64,000 bases of DNA, from the NCBI GenBank assembly GCA_040285745.1, contig JAUFOR010000002.1, positions 496,001-560,000 on the forward strand, read 5' to 3'. This stretch comes from Barthelona sp. PCE (lineage: Eukaryota > Metamonada: BaSk clade). This document shows, one piece after another, positions 26,927-37,211 of the stretch (the stretch's first letter is position 1; every line of letters begins with the position of its first letter). The notes beneath the pieces are model-generated. The model made no database searches. It was not told the DNA's origin and saw nothing but the letters and a program-made list of their open reading frames with translations. Position numbers and translations under genes: made by a program.

Positions 26927-28972
26927 ATGCCAAGAGCTTTAAATAATTCATACTCTATGTTTGGTGCACCGGGGCTGTTTGTTGAAAAAGCTTTTAACTC
27001 AAGTCTCATCATTGTGGAGAAGGAGAATGTTGATCCTTACCCATCACCTAATTTCGTCAGAAAAATCAAGCGGAAGGCTCCCAATGATTGTTTTAAAAGA
27101 GTTATGTGTGATAATTCTTTGTATTACACATTTATAGGAAGAAGCATTGAATTTATGTCAATCACAGATGACGGATGGGAGATCGAAAAGACAATACACG
27201 TCAATCTTCAACAACTCAGCGACATTATGCAACTGGAAATTGATGTATGGGAATTTTACACACTAATCTGTGTCTCTCCCACTGTATTTCTTATGTGCTA
27301 TCACCACCGTTTCAATGACTTTAAGATATCCCTCATAGACATCGAAAGCTTGGAAGTGTACGCATTCAAAGAATTCAATTACAAAATTTTTAGACAGTGT
27401 TACAGCACATCTTGTTCAGGAATGTTATTGCTTGAGAACAGAAGTCATAATGAATATTTCATGCTCACATTCAAACAAGGAGATTTTTCTATTACTGATG
27501 GACCAAGCTTGGAAGAGAATTGTATATCACTGCACAATTATTTCCCCTCTTCTTTTGATGGAATCATATCAGTTGTTCCATTCATTAACATTGATTACTG
27601 CTGCATGGTATTATCTCATGATGGCTTGACAACTGGTATGCTCTTAATTGGTCAAGGTGAAGTTATTGATATAGCTAATATTTTTGATTGTGTTGTTGGA
27701 CAAAAGCAGGCATATGACATAACTGCACAAATACATTGCTTCACCGATCAACGTATTCATTTTGTGTTACATAGAGCCAACAACTCGGTTCACATTGTCA
27801 AAGACAGAAATGAATGTAATTATTTTGAAGTCAATCATCATACAACATTAAACAATTACACTTTGTGCAAGACAACAACAAATGTCGTGTTATCTGAGTT
27901 TGATTTTGTTGAAAAAGACTGGGTGGAGATAATTTCTTATAAGACGAAGAAAATGCCACTTGTATTTCAAATGAACAGTCGTTCTGTCATCACAACCATT
28001 GATGTTGGTACTTTTAAGCGGTTCACCAATGAAAAGCTCTTGATGTTTAGCAAAAAATGTGCAATGTGTTTGGACTTCAAAAACAATGTTACTCACATCA
28101 TTCCAAATCAAGCCTTAAGCGATTCGTCCGAGCCAACTCAAATCTACCACTGTTTTGTTGATGATGATCATATTTTGAGCTGGAATGGGAAGAATGGTTT
28201 CAACAGCACTTGTCTCACTGATTTTTCAACAGAGATTATTGATGTTGAAGATAATCCATCAAGCTTCTTTCCATCCGACACGCCTAATTCGAGCAAATGT
28301 TTGTTTGTAGAAGAAGAAAATTTGATGGGTAGCACTGTATTAATTAATTACAAATTGGACGCAGTACTATCTGATGCAGAGTCACCTAATTTAATATCTT
28401 TCAATCAATTCTTCCTGGCGTCTTATGTCAATGATGCTGTTGTGGTTCAGCACAAACATGGTATTATATTTAAGTGTCTGAAAACAGAAACCATTGTATC
28501 GAGTGATTTTTACTGTGATGGAGTACGTTTTGTTGTTGTGAACCCTTACAATACGAGTATTTTTGTTATTATAACTTTGACAGAGATATTTCTTTTTGAG
28601 GTAGATTTTAACAATAATTCTATCATTAAAGCTAGTGAAACGGATTTCAATTATGATGGAAAGCATTTTATGGCCAGTTGGATATCACCAACTAAAATAT
28701 TATTACTTAACCATGGAAAGGTAAAAACTTTTGATATTACTACTTGTCAATTGAGTATTCTTGAATTAGAAGATGTTAAAAATCCTGAAACTTACACATT
28801 CTTTAACAACTCCGACTCTACAATGACTGCATTTAAGCATATTGAAGATGAGAACGTTTTGGAACGAATCGATATTGATTGTGATGGGCAGAGCTTCGAT
28901 ATTATTTCTCGTAAAACCATTCCATTAATTGATTTACTGTGTAGTTCTACGGTCAACATAAAGGGAAAATAA
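26927..28972 (+). CDS. Large orphan, possible beta-propeller
   Basis: From the first real ATG, the protein has 681 residues (MPRALNNSYSMFG...). It is rich in short alternating hydrophobic strands and Asn/Asp turns, with blocks like SLYYTFIGRSIEFMSI and KIISYKT spaced ~45-60 residues apart. This suggests a beta-propeller, but no WD or Kelch signature is readable. There is no signal peptide or transmembrane helix. The overall texture, including the MPR start, resembles the shorter orphan at 57705-58712; a distant family relationship is possible but unproven. Confidence 0.6.
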   Translation: MPRALNNSYSMFGAPGLFVEKAFNSSLIIVEKENVDPYPSPNFVRKIKRKAPNDCFKRVMCDNSLYYTFIGRSIEFMSITDDGWEIEKTIHVNLQQLSDIMQLEIDVWEFYTLICVSPTVFLMCYHHRFNDFKISLIDIESLEVYAFKEFNYKIFRQCYSTSCSGMLLLENRSHNEYFMLTFKQGDFSITDGPSLEENCISLHNYFPSSFDGIISVVPFINIDYCCMVLSHDGLTTGMLLIGQGEVIDIANIFDCVVGQKQAYDITAQIHCFTDQRIHFVLHRANNSVHIVKDRNECNYFEVNHHTTLNNYTLCKTTTNVVLSEFDFVEKDWVEIISYKTKKMPLVFQMNSRSVITTIDVGTFKRFTNEKLLMFSKKCAMCLDFKNNVTHIIPNQALSDSSEPTQIYHCFVDDDHILSWNGKNGFNSTCLTDFSTEIIDVEDNPSSFFPSDTPNSSKCLFVEEENLMGSTVLINYKLDAVLSDAESPNLISFNQFFLASYVNDAVVVQHKHGIIFKCLKTETIVSSDFYCDGVRFVVVNPYNTSIFVIITLTEIFLFEVDFNNNSIIKASETDFNYDGKHFMASWISPTKILLLNHGKVKTFDITTCQLSILELEDVKNPETYTFFNNSDSTMTAFKHIEDENVLERIDIDCDGQSFDIISRKTIPLIDLLCSSTVNIKGK

Positions 28973-29015
28973 TTTTGAAGGGAAATCTTGGGTAATGCGA
29001 AGTTTTTTTTTGTTT

Positions 29016-29020
29016 TCATT
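29016..29020 (+). promoter_or_regulatory. Initiator-like TCATT
   Basis: TCATT in a T-rich tract, with its A 20 nt before the BTB-LRR-DUSP ATG. Confidence 0.4.
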
Positions 29021-29037
29021 TTTTTCTGCTTTAATCA

Positions 29038-30834
29038 ATGGGGACTCCACAACAGGACTTGCCTCCGGCACCACGGAGGCGTTTGGGCACGAAAAGGGGC
29101 TCCATTTGTGATAATACCCTTATTTTTCGGAATATCAACTCTTCAACATTGGAAGGTGTAATTCAATTTTGTATGCATATATATGTACACGAGGACGTGC
29201 CTGACGCCGGATTCTTTAACCAATCGATTGATCTTATCGATTTGTTATTGGCAGCCAGTTATTTCGAAATTTCAGATCTGGTGCTCTACGTTTCAAAGAT
29301 GATTTCAACACATTTAATACTGGATGAATCCGTTCTACGCCGTCTACCGACAGATCTTGCTGAAGAGATTATCGTAGCAGCAGATCCTATCAGTCTTTTC
29401 GACCGGACCTGTCTAACCAGTGATCACTATCGTATTCTGTGTTACAAGCACTTCAACATCATGTTATCCAGTCCAGAGAACAATATTGACGACAGTAACT
29501 CACCTCAGTTATTCCCAGATAGCCCCATCCCATCTGTTCAGAAATACATTGTCAAACACACCACTCCTCGCTCGATTGAGATGGATCGCAGTTTGAGCGT
29601 GTCACCGTGGGTATCGGAGACACCACAGCTTCTGACACCAAAAAAGAACATTAACATGAGTGTTGATCAGCTGAAATCTCTCCATGCTGATGCGTCTTTT
29701 AATTATAAGACTCTGTTCTTCTCTCTAACGTTGGAATATGCCATATCATCGCTCTCCGCAGTGCCAACAAATGATGAACTGTCCAAAATTAGGGAGCTCA
29801 TGCTTGTTGTTTCACCTTTAATCACAAAGCTAACTGTTGTACATGAGAGTGCTGATGTTGTAAGCTCAATCACGACAGTTGCGCTTGAGATTTTAAGCGA
29901 GCTTGTATGGCTTGATATCAGTAAGAATAGATTAACAAAAAACTCGATCTCTCCCATCATTGATGCACTTATCAACTCCAACATTTACAGACTCAATGTA
30001 GGTAATAATAGATTGGCAGTAGACGGTGCCAGAGAGCTTGCAAGGTTCATCACATCAAGTAGCCACTTGTCAGTGTTACATGCTGAACATAACTGTTTGG
30101 GACCCGAAGGTGTTCGGGTGTTATCTTTTGCAATCAGTAAGTCAACGTCCATCCGCAAGGTCAGTATAGGTTATAACCAGGCACGTCCCAGTGGTGCACA
30201 TGCTCTTTATCGCTCTCTTTACGACCATCACACTTTGGAGGTTTTGGACATTGGAACAAACTATTTTGGTGATGTTGGAGCAGGCTACATTGCTAAACTC
30301 ATTGAATCAAACACCAGCTTACGGTATATTCGTGTCTGGGACAGTTCTATGAGCGAAAATGGTGGCCATCATTTAGTTCGAGCTCTGGAGAAGAACTACG
30401 ATCTCATTGATCTTGGTCTTGGCCAGTCTTCGCTATCTCAGGCTGACAGTGAGCACCTTCAGCTTTTGTTGCGCCGCAACCGTGATGCTTCTCTCAAAGG
30501 CACACTAACTTTTGATGAATATAGTGAACGTCGGTCACGTGAGGTAAGGCAGCTTTACGGTGCAGACTCTGTGTTTAGCGATATCTGGTACATTATTGAT
30601 GAGAAGTGGTTGAGCAAATGGCGCTCTTTCGTTGCACCAAATTCAACCAAACCACCACCAGGTCCAATCACGAATTCTCGGCTCGTGAATTACAATGGAG
30701 AAATTCGACCTGGTCTGAAAAAACTCTCAGATTATCGTGGTTTATGCCCACAAGTTTACTATTTATTTGTTGAAATTTATGGTATCGATGGACCAACTAT
30801 TGTGAGAACCAATATAGACATATATCAAGAATAA
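29038..30834 (+). CDS. BTB-like, LRR and DUSP-domain protein
   Basis: The 598-residue protein combines three parts. Residues ~35-105 look like the C-terminal half of a BTB/Skp1 fold (VIQFCMHIYVHEDV...LIDLLLAASYFEISDL). Residues ~285-475 hold ribonuclease-inhibitor-type leucine-rich repeats (LVWLDISKNRLTKNSI, IYRLNVGNNRLAVDGA, LEVLDIGTNYFGDVGA). The C-terminal ~80 residues form a DUSP domain (WYIIDEKWLSKWRSFV, PPPGPITNSRLV, YYLFVEIYG). DUSP domains otherwise occur mostly in ubiquitin-specific proteases, but no protease domain is present. The ubiquitin-linked parts suggest a substrate receptor or cullin adaptor. This is inference. Confidence 0.75.
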   Translation: MGTPQQDLPPAPRRRLGTKRGSICDNTLIFRNINSSTLEGVIQFCMHIYVHEDVPDAGFFNQSIDLIDLLLAASYFEISDLVLYVSKMISTHLILDESVLRRLPTDLAEEIIVAADPISLFDRTCLTSDHYRILCYKHFNIMLSSPENNIDDSNSPQLFPDSPIPSVQKYIVKHTTPRSIEMDRSLSVSPWVSETPQLLTPKKNINMSVDQLKSLHADASFNYKTLFFSLTLEYAISSLSAVPTNDELSKIRELMLVVSPLITKLTVVHESADVVSSITTVALEILSELVWLDISKNRLTKNSISPIIDALINSNIYRLNVGNNRLAVDGARELARFITSSSHLSVLHAEHNCLGPEGVRVLSFAISKSTSIRKVSIGYNQARPSGAHALYRSLYDHHTLEVLDIGTNYFGDVGAGYIAKLIESNTSLRYIRVWDSSMSENGGHHLVRALEKNYDLIDLGLGQSSLSQADSEHLQLLLRRNRDASLKGTLTFDEYSERRSREVRQLYGADSVFSDIWYIIDEKWLSKWRSFVAPNSTKPPPGPITNSRLVNYNGEIRPGLKKLSDYRGLCPQVYYLFVEIYGIDGPTIVRTNIDIYQE

Positions 30835-30840
30835 AATTTT

Positions 30841-31725
30841 TCAAAAATTTCCAAGATCAAACGATGAAAATGGATCAACAAACGTTTGTCTTCTCAAATG
30901 ATCTTCCTCACTATCAACTAGATATGTTGTCTGCACTGTTGTCCGTCGTTCTTCCCGTGTATACTGATGCGATGTTTCAATCTGATTGAGAGGATCCGAT
31001 CTAGTATAAAATCCATGCAACAAACCGTACATATCATGCATTTGTTTTATATGAAGAACATGCAGAAACAGTAAGCTACTATATAACTCCTCACACTTCA
31101 ATCTGAGTTGATTAGCGTCATTAAAAGGTATCTGCGTAAAATCAACCTCACGTTCCTGTCTTGCGCTTAATTCGAGTTCCAAAACTAATAAATTTGTGAT
31201 ACACTTTCCAAGATACGGCTCTTCGAGTAAGCCTGTGTGCATCATGATCTCAGTGATGACTCCCTGTCGGTTTATGAAAAGATTCTTCAACTCAAGTAAG
31301 GTAGTATACCTTAACCAAGGTAGAATATAGTGTCTTTTCATCTTTAGAATTTGTTTCGTCGATAGCTTTGAGTTTTCGACAAATAATGTATTACATTCTG
31401 TTCGGTATTCATCAAAATTATCGTCATAGTAAGCAAAAAAACTGATTATATCATACCCTATCATCTCAAGGAAGACCGAGCTACTTAAGGCAAGACGTTT
31501 TCCCTGCAGATCTGTTGCATGACTTCCTCTGATAATAAAAAGTAAAACTAGAATAAGGAAATGAAAAATTGGTGTAAACGCCAAACTCAACAGTAAAAGA
31601 TGAATTTCATCAACATATGTTGTATCAAAAATCAGTGTAAGGAAATAAGCCCCAAGAAAACCAGAAAGAAGGAAGATAATAGGAAGAAACACATTCAAAA
31701 GGGTTGTCCTTCGTTTATAATTCAT
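30841..31725 (-). CDS. Two-span membrane protein with long cytosolic domain
   Basis: The 294-residue protein has two N-terminal transmembrane helices (residues ~9-33 and ~42-66) with a short lumenal turn between them, followed by a ~225-residue helical domain and a polar tail. No named family is recognised. A hairpin in the membrane with a large cytosolic domain is typical of membrane-shaping or tethering proteins, but nothing more specific is visible. The stop lies 6 nt from the stop of the convergent BTB-LRR-DUSP gene. Confidence 0.6.
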   Translation of the reverse strand: MNYKRRTTLLNVFLPIIFLLSGFLGAYFLTLIFDTTYVDEIHLLLLSLAFTPIFHFLILVLLFIIRGSHATDLQGKRLALSSSVFLEMIGYDIISFFAYYDDNFDEYRTECNTLFVENSKLSTKQILKMKRHYILPWLRYTTLLELKNLFINRQGVITEIMMHTGLLEEPYLGKCITNLLVLELELSARQEREVDFTQIPFNDANQLRLKCEELYSSLLFLHVLHIKQMHDMYGLLHGFYTRSDPLNQIETSHQYTREERRTTVQTTYLVDSEEDHLRRQTFVDPFSSFDLGNF

Positions 31726-31936
31726 AATATTAATCTGTGAATAGAAAATACGCCCTATTTATGCAAAAAAATATTCCGAAATGGCAAGAAAAACCTACAG
31801 CAAAATGAAAACTTAACCGTAGAATTACCATATTTCCTTTTAATTTGTGGCACATTAAGGTATTTAAAGGAAAGTGCTGTAGTTAGAAAACTCCTAAAAC
31901 ATTTTTCACATGTTTTACATTTTCTCATCCTTTTCT

Positions 31937-31941
31937 TCATT
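31937..31941 (+). promoter_or_regulatory. Initiator-like TCATT
   Basis: TCATT with its A 17 nt before the VPS35L ATG. Confidence 0.4.
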
Positions 31942-31955
31942 TGGGGCATCAGTTT

Positions 31956-34631
31956 ATGCAGGAAGTAACCGATTGGTCCGAGTACCAGCTGTATGCACAC
32001 TTAATGTATCTATATAACCTCACATTTAGTCAATTGAAAAAATTCCCTCCCATTCCCCCGAAACCAGAGCCAGTACTGATCACATGGGACCCTCTGGTGG
32101 AGTCAGATAAACCAAAGACAGAGGAACCCACATCAAGCACACCAAAGGTAAGAAAGTTTGATCCTTTAGCTGCCATGCGTAATAGTGCAAGAGCTGAAGC
32201 AACAAAACAGTTCTACTTTCGGTCTGATTTACACTTTGAACTACCATCCCCTGAAAGTTTCGAGATAGGATCACAAGACGAACGAAGCAGTTATTTCATG
32301 ATGAGACTTGATGAACTTGATCTTTCCTCAGTTTCTAATGAAGAAGTCCTTGATCTCAAATCCCTCCACAACCGTGTACAGAACTATTGGAGTGGGGACC
32401 GTAAGATATTTGCTCTCAAACTTGTTATTCATTCTATCAAGAACTTTGGAGCTGCAGGAACAGAAAACATCGAGATCTTACCTCGTGTTTTCTCATATAT
32501 CGTTCGTTCATTAGATGAATTTGCAAAATTAGTGAGAGAACGTTTAATTCAAACAGCTAATAAGCATCTATCACCATCAAAACTTCCTGATTTGTTTTCA
32601 GTCACAGATATACCCCCTATCGTTCAAGAAATGGCAAAGAATTGGGTGAACAAGGTTAATACTATCAGAGAATTGGCACCCAGAGTTACACTTGAAGCAG
32701 CCTTATTGCCTTTATATCAGTTCACATCAGCTTTCGAAGATCCTATTGCTTTATTCACAAGATTACTCAAACAATGCCGAGGATTTGCAAACGTTGCCAT
32801 TGCTGTATACATGAGAATGTTCATTGTTCATGTAGGTATTGAGTCATTACAATCAGACTTGTTGAGTGAACATATCTTTGAAACGTTAAGGGACTCGCTT
32901 AGACAGTTGATTCGTGCAAAACAAGAGAATTCAATGCTTGTTTCTGAGGAATTCATTCATATTTACGATCATCCCTTCAAGTTGTTTGGTTTCGCACTGA
33001 AAAAGAACCAAAGGATCACGTCATTGCTCCCATTCTTCAAGCAACTACCGAGTAGCTATTTCGTGTCATTCATTTCGCAAATGCCAAGTGCAACTCTTGC
33101 AAAAATTTCAAAACCATGCTTGGATCTTATTTTAACCCTGGACCACTCTGTTGAACATCCCCTTTCGGCTGTACTTTACGAATTTTCTGGGCGTATTTCC
33201 AAAGCTGAGCTTGACGAACAGTCTGTTTCTTATATTGCAGAGACCCTCGTCTCAAAGTCACGCGAGTTTGAGGATCCCAATCAGATCATGGAGAGTTGCG
33301 CTGGCACAGTTGAGTTCTTGGTTGGCCATAATATCACTGCGAATGTCAAGCTTCTTTGTAAGACGATTGCTATTAACTTTTCGGATTCAAAGGATCGTTC
33401 TGAATTATTCAACGTAAAGAAGATGCTGTATGATGTTATTTCTGCTTCGAAGGATGTAACATTCTTGCTTTCACTTGATCCCTTTGTGGCTTTATTGAGC
33501 TTCCTTCCGACGGATTGGACTAGTGAACTCAGCATGTTATTATTGGAAAAACTTGACACTACACCTATTGAAGATCTCAAACATCGTGATAACCCAATTG
33601 TTATTCATTCCATTCTCAATTTTTCACGTATGATTGCAAAAACAACAGATTTTCTTAGTAACAAGGACAAAATGGTTTTAATTGAAGAACGTCTTTCCAA
33701 TGTGTTGTTAATTCCAGTGTTTAATAATATCAATGCGCAGTTGAACTTTTTGAGTGATTGTCGTCGAGAATTCCTTTCATTTGACTCAATTCAAGTAACA
33801 ATCCTCACACACCTTTTAGCAGTTATGGGTTCTATCAAGAGTACTGGAAAACGTCCTGTAAGTAAGGATGCTAACTTCCTTAAGGGTTGTCTAGCCTTCG
33901 TTGCGATATCAAGTCCCTCAGTAGCTAACTATCATGAACGATGCAAAATTCTTTCCTCAGCTTGTCACATTGCCTTATTACATGGTCTTGTATCACATGC
34001 TGAGGAATGTTGGGATCTTTTATTAAAGAATATCAAAGCTATGCCAGCTTACACACATGGCATTCAAGGTAAACAATCCACCTTATCACAGTTTAAAAAT
34101 ATTGTGAAGATGGCCTTAAGTCTTGTTCCCGTGCTACCTGTTGATGATATCAGTGAACCTCTTAAGCGTTATAGAGACCTTCTTGATTTTGTGACTGGTT
34201 CTGAGGCTCTTATTCAGGAGAAGTCTACGTTGAACTACACTGAAACTTCAACCTATGACATTGAAGTACGCATTGTTTTAGTTGATTTCTTAGGCGCTCT
34301 ATCAGGCTTAATACAGGATGACAGAGTCATGTACGAAGCAACTGAATGTAATGGAGCTATTTACGGTTCTTTAGACAAATATGTTAGCATGGTTGAACAA
34401 ACATTCAGAAGAGTTGTAGGTCGTGTACTAACTAAGCGTACATATTTAGGACCACTCACTGGTCAAGATGGCATGCTCATTGCTTTGCTGTTGGAGAAAG
34501 TTATGGCTTATTGCGAATTAGATGATGCTGCGCTGGATGTTTGTGGTAAATTTGTGGATATGGTTAATAGAACGGAACCAAGTGCGAGATCTAAACGAAT
34601 AGTCGCTGCATATCATTCCCTGATTCAATAA
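31956..34631 (+). CDS. VPS35L: VPS35L, retriever complex core subunit
   Basis: From the ATG at 31956 the protein has 891 residues. The diagnostic VPS35L block is present: a solenoid with NWVNKVNTIRELAPRVTLEAALLPLYQF followed by LFTRLLKQCRGFANVAIAVYMRMFI. It matches the IRELIPRFYVE...MIRGIGDPLVSVYARAYL pattern of animal VPS35L (C16orf62). The N-terminal ~100 residues are Pro-rich and unstructured; this region binds VPS29/VPS26C in animals. The rest is alpha-helical solenoid. Retriever recycles integral cargo from endosomes to the surface with the CCC and WASH complexes. Classical VPS35 is a less likely alternative, since it lacks this wording. Confidence 0.85.
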   Translation: MQEVTDWSEYQLYAHLMYLYNLTFSQLKKFPPIPPKPEPVLITWDPLVESDKPKTEEPTSSTPKVRKFDPLAAMRNSARAEATKQFYFRSDLHFELPSPESFEIGSQDERSSYFMMRLDELDLSSVSNEEVLDLKSLHNRVQNYWSGDRKIFALKLVIHSIKNFGAAGTENIEILPRVFSYIVRSLDEFAKLVRERLIQTANKHLSPSKLPDLFSVTDIPPIVQEMAKNWVNKVNTIRELAPRVTLEAALLPLYQFTSAFEDPIALFTRLLKQCRGFANVAIAVYMRMFIVHVGIESLQSDLLSEHIFETLRDSLRQLIRAKQENSMLVSEEFIHIYDHPFKLFGFALKKNQRITSLLPFFKQLPSSYFVSFISQMPSATLAKISKPCLDLILTLDHSVEHPLSAVLYEFSGRISKAELDEQSVSYIAETLVSKSREFEDPNQIMESCAGTVEFLVGHNITANVKLLCKTIAINFSDSKDRSELFNVKKMLYDVISASKDVTFLLSLDPFVALLSFLPTDWTSELSMLLLEKLDTTPIEDLKHRDNPIVIHSILNFSRMIAKTTDFLSNKDKMVLIEERLSNVLLIPVFNNINAQLNFLSDCRREFLSFDSIQVTILTHLLAVMGSIKSTGKRPVSKDANFLKGCLAFVAISSPSVANYHERCKILSSACHIALLHGLVSHAEECWDLLLKNIKAMPAYTHGIQGKQSTLSQFKNIVKMALSLVPVLPVDDISEPLKRYRDLLDFVTGSEALIQEKSTLNYTETSTYDIEVRIVLVDFLGALSGLIQDDRVMYEATECNGAIYGSLDKYVSMVEQTFRRVVGRVLTKRTYLGPLTGQDGMLIALLLEKVMAYCELDDAALDVCGKFVDMVNRTEPSARSKRIVAAYHSLIQ

Positions 34632-34704
34632 ATAGTAATATATATATAAATTATTAGAAACTAAAATGATCTTTTATTACTACTATAAACACAATGAATA
34701 ACTA

Positions 34705-37131
34705 TCATAACTGAGTATCAATATCTCTTGTAACCGTTAAGAAAACATCTTCCAATGTTGATGGTGACATATTCCAATAACGAATATAATCTTTAAGAGG
34801 ACCTTCTTCAACGCAATCACGAACCAACCCAAACAATACTGCAAGTTGCTTATGAGTGATATCAACACGCCAAACAAACACAGAGTTAGCTCTGTCCACC
34901 AGAAAACTGGAAAAATCAGCAAGAATGGGATTAAGATGATGCATGATCACACTTTCATCAACATCATCCTTAACAGCTATTTCTAATTTCATTCCCTTAT
35001 TATACTTCTTCTTCAAATCACTGATTTGACCAACAGCTCTGACATTACCGTCAGCAAGGATGACACATTTATCAGCCAACAGTTCAATATCGCTTAAACA
35101 ATGGGAACTGATTACGATAGCGCAACGACGCGATTGAAGACGTACAATCTCTCTAATTTTATCCTTAAGATCGATGGATATTGAACTTAAGGGTTCATCA
35201 AGCAACAATACATCAGGGCCTGAAACAAGACTGATAGCAAGCATTAAACAACGTTGCAAACCACCAGAAAGTGCAGAAGCAAGCTTATAACGTTCGTTCA
35301 ATAATGAACATACTCGAAGAGCTGCCTCTACGAAACTTGCACGTGATGCTCCATCAACACTCTTCAAAATAGCAAACATATAAAGAGTTTCTTCAACAGT
35401 TAAATCTTCATAGTTTGCGTTATCCTGCGGAAGTAATCCAACACGTGTTCTAAAGAATGCTTCGTTTTGTTGAGTAATTTCAACATCCTTAAAGAAAACC
35501 TTACCACGTGTTCTTGGGTGAAGATTCAAAACAGAATTGATGAGTGTAGTTTTACCAGCACCTGAAGGTCCAACTAAAGCAACAACACCATCTACTACAA
35601 AAGAAACATCATCAACAGCCACTTTAGGATCTGCATCATAAGGATTAAAAACTTTCCTAATATGTGACACCCGGAATTTGGCATTAGAGTTTGTTTCAGC
35701 TTCATGTACTTCTTTGATAATATCAGGGTTGGCCTGTGCTTCTAACTCTGAACGTGTAACAACTAAAGGTGTCAATAAAGAAGAATTGATACTCTTTGTA
35801 CTTCTCTTCCAAACACTTACAGGATTCCATTTTTCTGCAAAATCTCTCCACCCATTGGTTAAGAAAAGATGTACAAGACCCCAACAAATGCCGGCATCAA
35901 TTATACAACCTGCAATTGGATACCAGAAGTTGCCTTGAAGCAAAAACTTCCATCCCATTGTGTTGCTCTCAAAAGCACTGTTGTAAACACCATGAGTGAA
36001 TACATGAATGATATTGTACGACGGTAACCAAAATAGCTTAAATTTGTAATGTAAACCATACCAAATTTTGGAAATGCCACCCTGTTGAACATAATTAGCA
36101 ACGAATGAAGGAACGCCAAAACCATACATAATAGCAAACACAACAGAACCTTTTTTAAACATAACTCCAACTAAAACAGACAATGCAGATAAGCAAATAG
36201 AAGAAGCCAAAATTGAAATAATCCAAAAAACAACATTAATATTAAAAGGACGAATTTTAGAATAGTATGCATACAAAACAAATAGTGTATACACAATAAA
36301 TTGCACGATTGTGAAAACAATAACATTAGCAACAAAATAGGAACCACTCTTTAAGCCACTCAAACGCAATAACTCCAGCATTTTCGTCTTATAATCATTG
36401 CGAATAGTAAACGTATTCTGAACAAAAAGCATATGCAAACCGTAACTCAGTATTGATATGTACAAGAATAACATAGTACTGTTCATAATTTCATATGAAT
36501 CACGAGCAAATAACTGACCATCAAGAATATTTTTTAACTTAATGTCTTGAACACGTTCAAACACCCCTTTCATAATAGCTTTAACCATTTTCACAGGCGA
36601 TTCTTTAAAGTATGAACCGTAAAATTGGTAAGGCGATTTCATAACGATTAAATCCACTTTTTCATCATTGGCTTCAGAAATGGCAACAAACCCTCTAGAA
36701 GTATCATCAAAGTCATGAACAGTAAGATTCGTGGCCATTTCATCAAATGGAATCTTGGTCCAAAGTCCATGATTCAAATATTTGGTGTAATTACCAAACT
36801 CATATTCCAAACCATCTTTGTATGTATAAAAACCTTTCCTAGGTGTTGAACCAGGGTATGAATCAATAGTAGCATTCGAGAAATCTCTCATACTAAGATG
36901 AGGATCTTGTCCTGAAAGAGTAAGCATCAACATGAAATATAAAATGGGAAGAGCCAAGAAACAACACACTGCACATTTGTGACGCTTCAGCTGTTTGGTG
37001 TTCTTATATGCAATGCTCAAAATTTGAGCACGATCAACGATTTTTTTTTTGTAATTGAACTTCTTTGCAATTTTTGCGCTAGAAAGAGGGATATCCTCCA
37101 CGTTCTGCGATTCTATGTATTGATAACTCAT
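34705..37131 (-). CDS. ABCA-type half ABC transporter
   Basis: The protein has 808 residues from the ATG at 37131, or 819 from an alternative ATG at 37164. It has one transmembrane helix near residues 55-75, a lumenal/extracellular loop of ~130 residues, a six-helix membrane region (~200-430) and one nucleotide-binding domain: VALVGPSGAGKTTLINSV (Walker A, ~520), LSGGLQRCLMLA (signature, ~620), PDVLLLDEPLSSI (Walker B) and ISSHCLSDIELL (H-loop). The order TMD-NBD with a large first loop is that of ABCA exporters, many of which move lipids. As a half-size protein it should dimerise. I prefer 37131 because the longer form overlaps more of the 80-nt divergent promoter shared with DDX1. Confidence 0.85.
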   Translation of the reverse strand: MSYQYIESQNVEDIPLSSAKIAKKFNYKKKIVDRAQILSIAYKNTKQLKRHKCAVCCFLALPILYFMLMLTLSGQDPHLSMRDFSNATIDSYPGSTPRKGFYTYKDGLEYEFGNYTKYLNHGLWTKIPFDEMATNLTVHDFDDTSRGFVAISEANDEKVDLIVMKSPYQFYGSYFKESPVKMVKAIMKGVFERVQDIKLKNILDGQLFARDSYEIMNSTMLFLYISILSYGLHMLFVQNTFTIRNDYKTKMLELLRLSGLKSGSYFVANVIVFTIVQFIVYTLFVLYAYYSKIRPFNINVVFWIISILASSICLSALSVLVGVMFKKGSVVFAIMYGFGVPSFVANYVQQGGISKIWYGLHYKFKLFWLPSYNIIHVFTHGVYNSAFESNTMGWKFLLQGNFWYPIAGCIIDAGICWGLVHLFLTNGWRDFAEKWNPVSVWKRSTKSINSSLLTPLVVTRSELEAQANPDIIKEVHEAETNSNAKFRVSHIRKVFNPYDADPKVAVDDVSFVVDGVVALVGPSGAGKTTLINSVLNLHPRTRGKVFFKDVEITQQNEAFFRTRVGLLPQDNANYEDLTVEETLYMFAILKSVDGASRASFVEAALRVCSLLNERYKLASALSGGLQRCLMLAISLVSGPDVLLLDEPLSSISIDLKDKIREIVRLQSRRCAIVISSHCLSDIELLADKCVILADGNVRAVGQISDLKKKYNKGMKLEIAVKDDVDESVIMHHLNPILADFSSFLVDRANSVFVWRVDITHKQLAVLFGLVRDCVEEGPLKDYIRYWNMSPSTLEDVFLTVTRDIDTQL

Positions 37132-37193
37132 GAAAAGAGTACGAATAGCAAAAACAAGACACATCACAATTGCTACTCTATTCCTCAACTATA

Positions 37194-37198
37194 TCATT
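37194..37198 (+). promoter_or_regulatory. Initiator-like TCATT
   Basis: TCATT with its A 16 nt before the DDX1 ATG, inside the short promoter shared with the ABC transporter gene. Confidence 0.45.
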
Positions 37199-37211
37199 CT
37201 TTTTGCTTCAT

